64,000 nucleotides of DNA. Source: Pelobacter propionicus DSM 2379 (GTDB lineage: Bacteria > Desulfobacterota > Desulfuromonadia > Geobacterales > Pseudopelobacteraceae). How positions within the stretch are numbered: position 1 is the first letter of the stretch; each line of letters opens with the position of its first letter. The notes under the pieces were generated by a model. The model searched no databases. It was given only the letters and a program-made list of their open reading frames with translations, and was not told where the DNA came from. The position numbers and the translations under genes are program-made. Of this stretch, positions 54,846 through 64,000 are shown piece by piece. The stretch covers positions 2,821,001-2,885,000 of the forward strand of contig NC_008609.1 of NCBI RefSeq assembly GCF_000015045.1, read 5' to 3'.

Positions 54846-55772
54846 TCACACCACCAGCCGGTCATCGGCGTATCCGGCATTGACCTCCAGCGCCTCGTTC
54901 AGCGACCGGATGGCTACCTCCAACTGGGCGTCGTCGGGCTCGCCGGTGGTCAGGCGCTGCAGTGCCAATCCCGGTGCAATGAGTAACCTGACCAACGGGT
55001 TGGCCTCGTGTTTGGCGCCCCACTTGAGGAACTCATAGGATATGCCGGCGATCAGGGGCAGCAGCACAACCCGTGAACCGGCCTTGAGGTAAAAGGGCCA
55101 AAGTTTGGGGATCAGAGAGAATACGGCTATGCTGACCAGCATGACTATCAGCAGGAAGCTGGTGCCGCAGCGCGGATGCAGGCGGCTGTAAGGCCGTACA
55201 TTCTCCACCGTCAGCGTTTCTCCCGCCTCGTGGGCGAAAATGGATTTGTGCTCGGCGCCATGGTACTGAAAGACCCGCCTGATGTCCTTCATGCGGGAGA
55301 TGCTCCAGATGTAGAGCAAAAAGACGATCACCCGGATGACGCCGTCCACCAGATTGAAAATGAGATTGGTATCGCTGATCAGGGCAAACTGGGTCAAAAG
55401 TCTGGTGGCGTAGAGCGGCAGAACGAAGAACAGGCCTATGCCAAAGGCGAACGCCACAGCCATGGTGCCGGCCATAGCCCAAGCGGAAAGCTCCTGACCG
55501 TCCTTCTCCCCTTCCGGCTGTTCTTCCACCATGGCCTCGTTGGCGGAGAAGTTGAGCGCCTTGATGCCGATGACAAGCGACTGGAACAGCGCCACCGCTC
55601 CACGGATTATGGGCAGTTTGACGAATGGATAGCGCTCCGACAACGGCGCAACCAGTTCACGTTTGACAACTATCTCGCCATTTGCCCGACGGACCGCGAT
55701 GGCGAGGGATCGTGGTGCCCTCATCATGACACCCTCGATTACCGCCTGACCGCCGACATTGATCTTTTCCAT
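54846..55772 (-). CDS. yqhQ: YqhQ-family membrane protein (DUF1385)
   Basis: A 308-residue membrane protein of unknown function found next to prfA in many bacteria. Starts MEKINVGGQAVIEGVMMRAP, the family signature. Several hydrophobic helices (about residues 95-115, 135-155, 200-235) and the motif YHGAEHKSIFAHEAGETLTV with conserved His residues follow, then SRLHPRCGTSFLL. AGGGG precedes the ATG at 55772. It sits in the conserved rho-rpmE-thyX-yqhQ-prfA block. Confidence 0.9.
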   Translation of the reverse strand: MEKINVGGQAVIEGVMMRAPRSLAIAVRRANGEIVVKRELVAPLSERYPFVKLPIIRGAVALFQSLVIGIKALNFSANEAMVEEQPEGEKDGQELSAWAMAGTMAVAFAFGIGLFFVLPLYATRLLTQFALISDTNLIFNLVDGVIRVIVFLLYIWSISRMKDIRRVFQYHGAEHKSIFAHEAGETLTVENVRPYSRLHPRCGTSFLLIVMLVSIAVFSLIPKLWPFYLKAGSRVVLLPLIAGISYEFLKWGAKHEANPLVRLLIAPGLALQRLTTGEPDDAQLEVAIRSLNEALEVNAGYADDRLVV

Positions 55773-55912
55773 GAAATCCCCTGTGCATGCACACTTACAG
55801 ATTAAAACAAAACAAACGCGGTGAAAGCGCACGGTGAAAACGTGCCCTGCACGTAACGCCCCGAAACGCATCCGCAACCAACACGCCTGCACCTCGGGTC
55901 GGAGTGTACGAT

Positions 55913-56605
55913 TTATTCCAGTTTTTTGAAATAGTCGCGCACCCCATCGGCCTGACCACAACAGAACGGCCCCTCCGGACAGGGACCGTTGACACAGCCG
56001 GGACCGGCTTGGCGAAAGATCACCGGAGCGACTTTTTTCACCAGCCGCAGCATCTCCACGGCCATCTCGCGTATCTCCCACTGTGCCCGCCGGCAGCAGC
56101 GCAACGCGAAGAAATGCAGCAGTTCTCGGGCATTCATGCTCATGACCAGCTTGGTCTCGGTGGCGTTGGGCAGCACATAGCGCGCATCCTCGGGGGGAAT
56201 ACCCATATCCACCAACTGGGAATAGGCCTTGTGCAGCGTCTCGGACATAAAGGCGAAGATCCTACGCGCCTCGGGATTAGCCGCGATGGAACCGGGCATG
56301 ATCGAGGAAAATTCCTCACTATGGGACACATAGCGTTGTGACTGCTGGGAAAAGGAGGCAATGCGGTGGCGCACCAGCTGGTGGGAGGTCACGCGGGAGA
56401 TACCCTCGATTCCAAAGGTGAACGAGGCATGCTCCAGCACCGAGTGATGCCCGAGGGACATGATTTTATTCAGGAATGACTCGATGTCGGAGGAATCGAA
56501 GGACTTACGCAATTCAGCGATCGTCGCCGGCGAGTAACAGAGCCTAGCCGCCAGAGCGACGCTCTTTTCCGGCTCAGGAGTATGGGAAATGAGCTCGATA
56601 TTCAT
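55913..56605 (-). CDS. thyX: Flavin-dependent thymidylate synthase ThyX
   Basis: A 230-residue FAD enzyme making dTMP without ThyA. The ThyX signature RHRxxSxxxxSxR is seen as RHRIASFSQQSQR (about residue 83), with LEHASFTFGIEGISR upstream and LRCCRRAQWEIREMA further on. The C-terminus carries a Cys-rich tail (GPGCVNGPCPEGPFCCG). The frame is open upstream to 56770, but the ATG at 56605 gives the normal start. The ribosome site is weak. Confidence 0.95.
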   Translation of the reverse strand: MNIELISHTPEPEKSVALAARLCYSPATIAELRKSFDSSDIESFLNKIMSLGHHSVLEHASFTFGIEGISRVTSHQLVRHRIASFSQQSQRYVSHSEEFSSIMPGSIAANPEARRIFAFMSETLHKAYSQLVDMGIPPEDARYVLPNATETKLVMSMNARELLHFFALRCCRRAQWEIREMAVEMLRLVKKVAPVIFRQAGPGCVNGPCPEGPFCCGQADGVRDYFKKLE

Positions 56606-56732
56606 GGGTATCCGTGGTAGGTCGGAGGCGTTGCACGCGCCCGGAAGCATATCTTCGCATCCTGCCGGAGAACAGAAAAAGGGGATTTCGCCCGGCGACA
56701 AAACCCCCTCTCCCTTGTGGTGCTGAACGTTT

Positions 56733-56933
56733 CTATACTTGGCCGTAGCGCCGTTTGAACCGCTCGACACGCCCAGCGGTATCGATCAGCTTCTGTTTGC
56801 CGGTAAAGAACGGATGACAGGCGGAGCAGATCTCGGTATTGATCTCCTTGCGCGTGGATCGGGTCTGGAACGTGTTACCACACAGGCACTTCACGGTGGC
56901 ATCAGAATACATGGGGTGGATACCTTCTTTCAT
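56733..56933 (-). CDS. rpmE: 50S ribosomal protein L31 (bL31)
   Basis: A 66-residue zinc-binding ribosomal protein: [28 protein letters not shown] and [13 protein letters not shown], with both CxxC pairs, so it is the zinc-containing (C+) form. AAGGAGG sets the start at 56933. It lies between rho and thyX as in related genomes. Confidence 0.95.
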   Translation of the reverse strand: MKEGIHPMYSDATVKCLCGNTFQTRSTRKEINTEICSACHPFFTGKQKLIDTAGRVERFKRRYGQV

Positions 56934-57037
56934 CTCTTCCTCCTTCATATTAATCGAGTGCCGCGGAAACAACCGCAAGCAACGATCTACCAAAGTTTGA
57001 TGTTAGCGATTTGGGAATTTATTTACAACCTATTTTT

Positions 57038-58285
57038 TCACTTGGACATGGAATCCAGAAATGCCTGGTTGGTCTTCGCCTCTGAGAGCTTGTCCAGAAG
57101 GAATTCCATGCTGTCCACAACATTCATGGGGTGGATGACCTTGCGCAGAATCCAGATGCGGTTCAGGGAGTTCTTGTCGATCAGCAGTTCTTCCTTGCGA
57201 GTTCCGGACTTGTTGATATCAATGGCGGGAAACGTCCTCTTTTCAACAAGTTTGCGATCCAAGTGCAGTTCCATGTTGCCGGTACCCTTGAATTCCTCGA
57301 AGATAACCTCGTCCATCTTGCTGCCGGTATCCACCAGTGCTGTGGCAATGATGGTCAGAGAACCACCTTCCTCGATATTGCGGGCAGCACCGAAGAAACG
57401 CTTGGGTTTGTGCAGAGCATTGGAGTCCACACCTCCGGAGAGAATCTTGCCAGAAGGAGGAATAACGGTATTGTATGCACGCGCAAGACGTGTTATCGAA
57501 TCCAGCAGGATAACCACGTCCCGCTTGTGCTCCACCAGTCGCTTGGCCTTTTCGATGACCATTTCAGCCACCTGGACGTGGCGTGTCGCCGGTTCGTCAA
57601 AGGTGGAGGAAACCACCTCGCCGTTTACCGAACGCTGCATGTCCGTAACCTCTTCTGGACGCTCGTCAATCAGCAGTACGATCAGATAGACTTCCGGATG
57701 ATTGGCGGCAATGGAGTTTGCAATATTCTGGATCAGCATTGTCTTGCCGGTGCGAGGTGGCGCAACGATCAGGCCGCGCTGCCCCTTACCGATGGGAGCC
57801 ATCAACTCGACAACACGCATGGGAAGGTTGTCGGCACCGGTTTCCAGCTTCAGCTTTTCCTCAGGATAGAGCGGGGTCAGGTTGTCAAACAGGATTTTTT
57901 CCCGGGCGACTTCAGGTGACTCGAAGTTGACGGACTCCACCTTGAGCAGAGCGAAATAACGTTCACCCTCCTTGGGAGGCCGAATCTGTCCAGAGACGGT
58001 GTCTCCAGTACGCAGATTAAAACGCCTGATCTGACTCGGCGAAACGTAGATGTCATCTGGACCCGGCAGATAATTATAATCCGTAGCCCGTAAAAACCCA
58101 AAGCCGTCTTGGAGAGTTTCAAGCACACCTTCGCCAAAGATCATGCCGTTCTGTTCGGTCTGCGCGTTAAGGATGGCAAAGATGAGATCCTGCTTGCGCA
58201 AGCTTGATGCGCCCTCAATACTAAGATCACGGGCAATGGCGTTAAGCTCGTTGATCTTCTTGCCTTTCAGTTCCTGTAAGTTCAT
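57038..58285 (-). CDS. rho: Transcription termination factor Rho
   Basis: A 415-residue hexameric RNA helicase. The N-terminal Rho domain begins [19 protein letters not shown]. The RNA-binding OB fold ([17 protein letters not shown]) precedes Walker A in [19 protein letters not shown] (about residue 175). Walker B ([16 protein letters not shown]) and the Q/R-loop region follow. GGAGAA sets the start at 58285. The leader (to 58662) is AT-rich and could hold the autoregulatory region usual for rho. Confidence 0.97.
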   Translation of the reverse strand: MNLQELKGKKINELNAIARDLSIEGASSLRKQDLIFAILNAQTEQNGMIFGEGVLETLQDGFGFLRATDYNYLPGPDDIYVSPSQIRRFNLRTGDTVSGQIRPPKEGERYFALLKVESVNFESPEVAREKILFDNLTPLYPEEKLKLETGADNLPMRVVELMAPIGKGQRGLIVAPPRTGKTMLIQNIANSIAANHPEVYLIVLLIDERPEEVTDMQRSVNGEVVSSTFDEPATRHVQVAEMVIEKAKRLVEHKRDVVILLDSITRLARAYNTVIPPSGKILSGGVDSNALHKPKRFFGAARNIEEGGSLTIIATALVDTGSKMDEVIFEEFKGTGNMELHLDRKLVEKRTFPAIDINKSGTRKEELLIDKNSLNRIWILRKVIHPMNVVDSMEFLLDKLSEAKTNQAFLDSMSK

Positions 58286-58662
58286 CGGTTCTCCTGCATG
58301 TGAGTGGAACATGCGTTTATGCGGCTGCAAAAGTTGATTTTCAGCATGGCGGGGTTGGTGAATGCCATATAGGGTTTCAGTGGGTGACTCTGACCTCAAG
58401 GCAGCGGCAGAAAGGGATTGTATTTACAGCAGGAGATTTCCTGCTTGAAAGAACTGTTAGTGACACTTGGAAATTCTTAAACTTTGTGGTGAAGGGTATC
58501 TGAGGGTAAAGCAAATTGACGCTGTGGATACATTCACAATCGAGGTATTTAAAACTACCTTTATTGTGTTTGGCTTGTCAACAAAAAAAAACTCACAAAA
58601 AACAGCAGAGATTGGAGTTTATTCACATCTAACTTGAAAATGAGCCAGGGTACGCTAGAGTT
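58286..58662. other. Divergent intergenic region between rho and a hybrid kinase
   Basis: This 377-base AT-rich gap holds the promoters of both genes. On the minus strand TTGACA near 58575-58580 could be a -35 for rho, with only a weak -10. I see no supported gene here. Confidence 0.4.
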
Positions 58663-60936
58663 ATGACACACATCCGCTGCGTCGAGCATCCTCATTCAAA
58701 AAGTCCAGCTTGCATACGACTAAAGCATGGCCGACGGATCAAGAAATTTACTATACATGTCCACAGGGCGAGCAACCGAGTGAACATTCTGATCGTTGAA
58801 GACAATCCCAATGAACGAGAAATCTTGCGCTTCACCCTGGAACGACACGGATGCATGGTGATCGAAGCAGCGGATGGACTGGAAGGTCTCGACCTTGCCA
58901 TTCACCGCCAACCGGATATTATCGTATCCAACACACTCATGCCACGAATGGATGGCTTTCAACTCCTCTGGGCTTTGAAGGCCGACCCAAAACTCACCTC
59001 GATCCCCTTTCTCTTCTATTCGGACACCTTCACCGGAGAGCAGGAAGAAAAACTCGCCATTTCTCTGGGGGCAGCAGCATTTATTGTCAAAAACAAAGCT
59101 CCGGAGAGCGTGTGGCTGCAGGCTGACGCGGCGATCACCGCGACCAGCAAGCCCCAGAAAACGATAGTATACCCGACAATCGACAAAAGCGACCGGAAGC
59201 ATCTCCGGGAATATGGCCGGATCGTGGCGACCAAACTCGAGGAGAAGGTGCGCGAACTTCAGGCTGCCCTGACCGAGCGCAGACAGGTTGTCGATGAAAT
59301 AAAAACTCTTAAATCAGAGCTAGCAATTAGAGCATCGGAATTTAAGCGGGCGGAGGACACTATTAAAGAGCAGGAACAACAGCTCTCGAATTTTTTTGAA
59401 GTCGCCCCATTTCCACTACTACTTCTGGATGGAGAACTGCGAATTCGCAGAATCAACAAACATGGGTGTTCACTCACCGGATCGCCTGCTATTGACATGC
59501 TCGGCCTGAGAAGCGGAGAGGCATTGCGCTGCATCCACGCGCTGGACACTCCCGAAGGTTGTGGTTTTGGACCAAACTGCCGAGAATGCTTGTTGCGTAT
59601 TTGCATCAAAAATTGCCTAAATAGTGAGCAACAGTATTCCTGTAAAGAAGTGAGTCTGCCGTTATCAGCCAAAGACAGCGAGACTAATCTCACATTCATC
59701 CTTTCAATTTCCAGGGCAACCACAGGAAAACAGGACATGCTGCTCATCACCCTGCAGGACATAACCGCACAAAAAACACTTGAACGGAAACTTCATTACG
59801 CTCAGAAGATGGAGGCAGCCGGCATACTGGCTGGCGGGATCGCCCATGAATGCAACAGCCACCTGTCCACAATAGTCGGATACGGGAACACTACCCTCAT
59901 GAGTATGTCCAGAAACGATCCCAATCGACAAAATGTGGAGCAAATCGTGACGAATGCCAAAAAAGCTGCACATCTGACAAATAAACTCAAGATTTTTTGC
60001 AGAAAGCAGTCAGGCGAAAAGAAAAACATAAATCTGAACGAAACCATTTTATCGATGCAGAACAACCTGTTGCGGCTCTTCGGCCAAGATATTAACTGCA
60101 CAACCTTGATATCGGATCAAGAACTGACGGTTTGTGCTGACAAGCACCACCTTGAACTCCTCTTAACATGTCTCATCAATAAGATTCTTGATACCACACA
60201 AAGGGGCGGGTCACTGACGATCACCACAGATCAGACCAGACTCGGCCCCGATGTATGTGCAATCAACGATTTAAAAACACGCAATTCCTATGCCCTGCTG
60301 ACAGTGACACACAGCAACGCCAGCATGGGCAGTGACGATCTGGAACACATATTCAATCCGCTTTTCAGCATACAGGAACAGAGCAAGTGGCCGGAACTAC
60401 AACTCTCTCTTATTTCACACATCATCAAGCAGCACGAAAGTCACATAACCGTATTCAGCGAACCAGGCAAAGGGACGGCGTTCAGGATATATATCCCGCT
60501 GGTCTCATCTACAGCAACAGACAGAGACAAAGCATTGGAGAACGAAAAATCCGGAAAAGGGGGAGAAACCATCCTGCTGGCAGAAGACGATGAAGCGGTG
60601 CGGAATATGGCTGAGGCCATACTGCAGCATTTCGGTTACGAGGTTATCGTTGCCGTTGACGGGGAAGACGCCGTTCAGAAGTACCTGAAACACGCTGAGA
60701 GAATTAATCTGCTTCTATTCGATCTGGTCATGCCCAAAATGAGCGGACAGGAAGCTTATGTCGAAATCAAAAAGCATGCTCCCAATATAAAGGTAGTATT
60801 CGCCAGCGGCCATACGCCTGAGATCATCAAACAGCGAAAACTAGTCGATGAAAATGCACTATTGATATTCAAACCATATTTGCCATCGGTTTTCCTACAG
60901 AAGGTGCGCAGCGCGCTTGATAGCATCACGCTGTAG
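58663..60936 (+). CDS. Degenerate hybrid histidine kinase (REC-PAS-HisKA-HATPase-REC)
   Basis: A 757-residue protein laid out as receiver (about 40-155), coiled linker and PAS (about 240-375), HisKA (about 385-445), HATPase-like (about 450-615) and C-terminal receiver (about 635-757). The first receiver has Asn where the acceptor Asp should be (VSNTLMPRMDG). The phosphoacceptor His is kept (GGIAHECNSH), but the N box (LINKILDT), G1 box (THSNASM) and G2 box (WPELQLS) lack the ATP-binding residues. The second receiver keeps its Asp (LLLFDLVMPKMSG). A GTG at 58780 is an alternative start directly before the first receiver. Confidence 0.88.
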   Translation: MTHIRCVEHPHSKSPACIRLKHGRRIKKFTIHVHRASNRVNILIVEDNPNEREILRFTLERHGCMVIEAADGLEGLDLAIHRQPDIIVSNTLMPRMDGFQLLWALKADPKLTSIPFLFYSDTFTGEQEEKLAISLGAAAFIVKNKAPESVWLQADAAITATSKPQKTIVYPTIDKSDRKHLREYGRIVATKLEEKVRELQAALTERRQVVDEIKTLKSELAIRASEFKRAEDTIKEQEQQLSNFFEVAPFPLLLLDGELRIRRINKHGCSLTGSPAIDMLGLRSGEALRCIHALDTPEGCGFGPNCRECLLRICIKNCLNSEQQYSCKEVSLPLSAKDSETNLTFILSISRATTGKQDMLLITLQDITAQKTLERKLHYAQKMEAAGILAGGIAHECNSHLSTIVGYGNTTLMSMSRNDPNRQNVEQIVTNAKKAAHLTNKLKIFCRKQSGEKKNINLNETILSMQNNLLRLFGQDINCTTLISDQELTVCADKHHLELLLTCLINKILDTTQRGGSLTITTDQTRLGPDVCAINDLKTRNSYALLTVTHSNASMGSDDLEHIFNPLFSIQEQSKWPELQLSLISHIIKQHESHITVFSEPGKGTAFRIYIPLVSSTATDRDKALENEKSGKGGETILLAEDDEAVRNMAEAILQHFGYEVIVAVDGEDAVQKYLKHAERINLLLFDLVMPKMSGQEAYVEIKKHAPNIKVVFASGHTPEIIKQRKLVDENALLIFKPYLPSVFLQKVRSALDSITL

Positions 60937-61002
60937 GTGACGGCCAACCGCCACCATTGGGTACCGACAGAGCCGCTGCAGGAGAAAACAGAACCTTTTC
61001 CC

Positions 61003-61031
61003 TTGACAGCGCCACAAAAATCATTTAAACA
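61003..61031 (+). promoter_or_regulatory. Candidate promoter upstream of tRNA-Met
   Basis: A perfect TTGACA lies at 61003-61008 with a poor -10 (TAAACA at 61026-61031) about 75 bases before the tRNA. Confidence 0.35.
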
Positions 61032-61065
61032 TTACATCTCTTTGTAAAGCTTTCGTAAAAACATT

Positions 61066-61094
61066 TATGCCTCTTTGGTCTCCAAAGAGGCATA
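61066..61094. repeat. Perfect hairpin just before tRNA-Met
   Basis: TATGCCTCTTTGG and its complement flank TCT (61066-61094), ending six bases before the tRNA. It may end the upstream kinase transcript or act in tRNA processing. Confidence 0.6.
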
Positions 61095-61100
61095 TTAAAC

Positions 61101-61177
61101 GGCGGTGTAGCTCAGCTGGTCAGAGCAAGCGACTCATATTCGCTAGGTCCGGGGTTCAAATCCCTGCACCGCCACCA
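61101..61177 (+). tRNA. Elongator tRNA-Met (CAT)
   Basis: A 77-base cloverleaf: acceptor GGCGGTG/CACCGCC, D arm GCTC..GAGC, anticodon stem AGCGA/TCGCT with loop CTCATAT (anticodon CAT), T arm with GGTTCAAATCC, and encoded CCA end. It is not an initiator (no three G-C pairs in the anticodon stem) and does not resemble the CAT tRNA-Ile class. Confidence 0.93.
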
Positions 61178-61217
61178 TTTAACATAAGCAGCTGAAACAG
61201 CTACCTTAAACATAAGG

Positions 61218-61276
61218 ACTCTTCATTTGACACACAACCTGACACACAGTCGGGAGATATCAATGAAGAGTTTTTT
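61218..61276 (+). terminator. Possible terminator of tRNA-Met
   Basis: ACTCTTCATT (61218-61227) pairs exactly with 61262-61271 and a T tract (61271-61276) follows, with a long loop that contains two TGACACACA direct repeats. Confidence 0.55.
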
Positions 61277-61301
61277 GTGTTTGATGGGTGGCAGTTATTA
61301 T

Positions 61302-61690
61302 GTAACCGTCAACCGTAGCCCATCTTGCTGTCACGAGACTGACCTCGTTATTCTGTGGTGTAGCGACGAGGAGGGTTCATGCGGTCGACAGTCAGTCAGG
61401 ATTGGTCAGCCAAGACCACGGCCTGGAAACAGAGCGGCATGAGTCTGGCCGCGTGGTGCCGGGAAAACTCCGAGAGTTATTACTGGTTCCGTTATTGGCG
61501 CAAGCGTCTGGCTGTGCCTGTCTCCGGAAGATTCCTGGAACTCACCCTCCCTGACGCGCCCATCTCTCTGGAGTGCAACGGCATCCTGGTCCATGTCGCC
61601 AAAGGGTTCGATCCCGATCTTCTTTCCGACATTCTGTCGCTGTTGAAGAAGGGATAGGCGATGCGCCCTCCGGTACCCACAATTTACTGA
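61302..61690 (+). mobile_element. Truncated IS66-family element
   Basis: A left end like those of IS66 elements (GTAACCGTCAACC at 61302) is followed by an intact TnpA-like gene and only the first few codons of the next orf before the sequence changes. No right inverted repeat, TnpB or TnpC follows, so this is a remnant beside the rRNA operon. Confidence 0.6.
61379..61657 (+). CDS. IS66-type accessory protein TnpA
   Basis: A 92-residue protein resembling IS66 TnpA: WSAKTTAWKQSGMSLAAWCRE (helix-turn-helix-like), YYWFRYWRKRL and ECNGILVHVAKGFDPDLLSDIL. GGAGG precedes the ATG. It is intact but orphaned: the TnpB and TnpC genes needed for transposition are absent. Confidence 0.75.
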   Translation: MRSTVSQDWSAKTTAWKQSGMSLAAWCRENSESYYWFRYWRKRLAVPVSGRFLELTLPDAPISLECNGILVHVAKGFDPDLLSDILSLLKKG

Positions 61691-61704
61691 CGTCGTATAA
61701 ACGC

Positions 61705-61741
61705 AAAGCAGCCCCATCACATGATGTGATGGGGCTGCTTT
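61705..61741 (-). terminator. Terminator of the rRNA operon
   Basis: Exact 18-base complementary arms (61705-61722, 61724-61741) lie just downstream of 5S on the minus strand. On that strand the stem is followed by only a short T run. Confidence 0.75.
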
Positions 61742-61748
61742 TATTATT

Positions 61749-61864
<116 letters not shown>

Positions 61865-62002
61865 AAATCTTTCGCAGGGACAGGTTTGAAACCTGCCTCT
61901 ACAGATCATTATCAATTGCATTGTGGTGTTTAGGTTTGCACGCTTGCTTCGATATATATCGGCCTGGGGAAGGTTGCCCTTCCCCGGCCGAATTTCATTT
62001 TT
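61865..62002 (-). other. 5S-23S spacer
   Basis: This 138-base spacer lies between the two rRNA genes on the minus strand. No tRNA is visible. It contains a GGGGAAGG/CCTTCCCC hairpin (about 61965-61990) likely used in processing. Confidence 0.6.

Positions 62003-64000
<1,998 letters not shown>

Overview
The window is a GC-rich bacterial chromosome segment. Its gene content points to a member of the Desulfuromonadales, the Geobacter/Pelobacter group of deltaproteobacteria (inference from gene repertoire, not from a database search). Supporting features are many PAS-rich hybrid histidine kinases, a SpeA / carboxyspermidine polyamine route, a type I DAHP synthase with a ferredoxin-like N-terminus, a PEP-CTERM protein behind a sigma-54 promoter, a CdaA-type diadenylate cyclase, a protoglobin-type sensor, ThyX instead of ThyA, and a rho-rpmE-thyX-yqhQ-prfA block.

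Layout. 1-1.4 kb: end of a hybrid histidine kinase. 1.6-6.9 kb (minus): thioesterase-thiL-tkt-Crp/Fnr regulator-aroF. 7.0-9.9 kb (minus): hsp20-like gene and lon. 10.2-15.5 kb (plus): polyamine genes speA, carboxynorspermidine dehydrogenase and nspC, with two small unassigned ORFs. 15.8-25.1 kb (plus): six-PAS hybrid kinase, priA, then an ABC exporter / protoglobin-membrane sensor / HAD phosphatase operon. 25.1 to about 31.6 kb: a visibly AT-richer accessory island. It is a chromosomal integron with a minus-strand intI and plus-strand cassettes carrying recognisable attC sites; one cassette gene is split by an IS4-family element, and two toxin-antitoxin loci (one decayed) follow. 31.8-38.2 kb: rubrerythrin, MATE exporter, PEP-CTERM protein, cupin, pyrD/pyrK, rimI. 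38.3-42.9 kb (plus): MarR-regulated TolC/EmrA/EmrB tripartite efflux operon. 43-53.5 kb: envelope and housekeeping genes (outer-membrane protein, lipoprotein, radical SAM protein, LysM-NlpC hydrolase, CdaA-YbbR fusion, ubiE, plsY, bamD, an unassigned 441-residue protein, ybaK, a GNAT). 53.7-58.3 kb (minus): prfA, yqhQ, thyX, rpmE, rho. 58.7-60.9 kb: a hybrid kinase whose catalytic domain has lost its ATP-binding motifs. 61.1 kb: elongator tRNA-Met, a truncated IS66 remnant, then the 3' part of an rRNA operon on the minus strand (terminator, 5S, partial 23S running off the right edge).

Functional links. The SpeA route supplies putrescine precursors and the carboxyspermidine enzymes make spermidine without S-adenosylmethionine decarboxylase. 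The MarR gene has a promoter and a palindrome placed for autoregulation of the efflux operon. The most informative accessory features are the integron (integrase with an apparent extra core-binding domain, cassette starts that pair with their own attC ends, and an IS insertion whose target duplication restores the reading frame), the apparent pseudokinase, the protoglobin-PsiE-like fusion, and several repeat elements that contribute coding residues or stop codons. Many starts were moved inward from the longest ORF on the basis of Shine-Dalgarno sequences or promoters.
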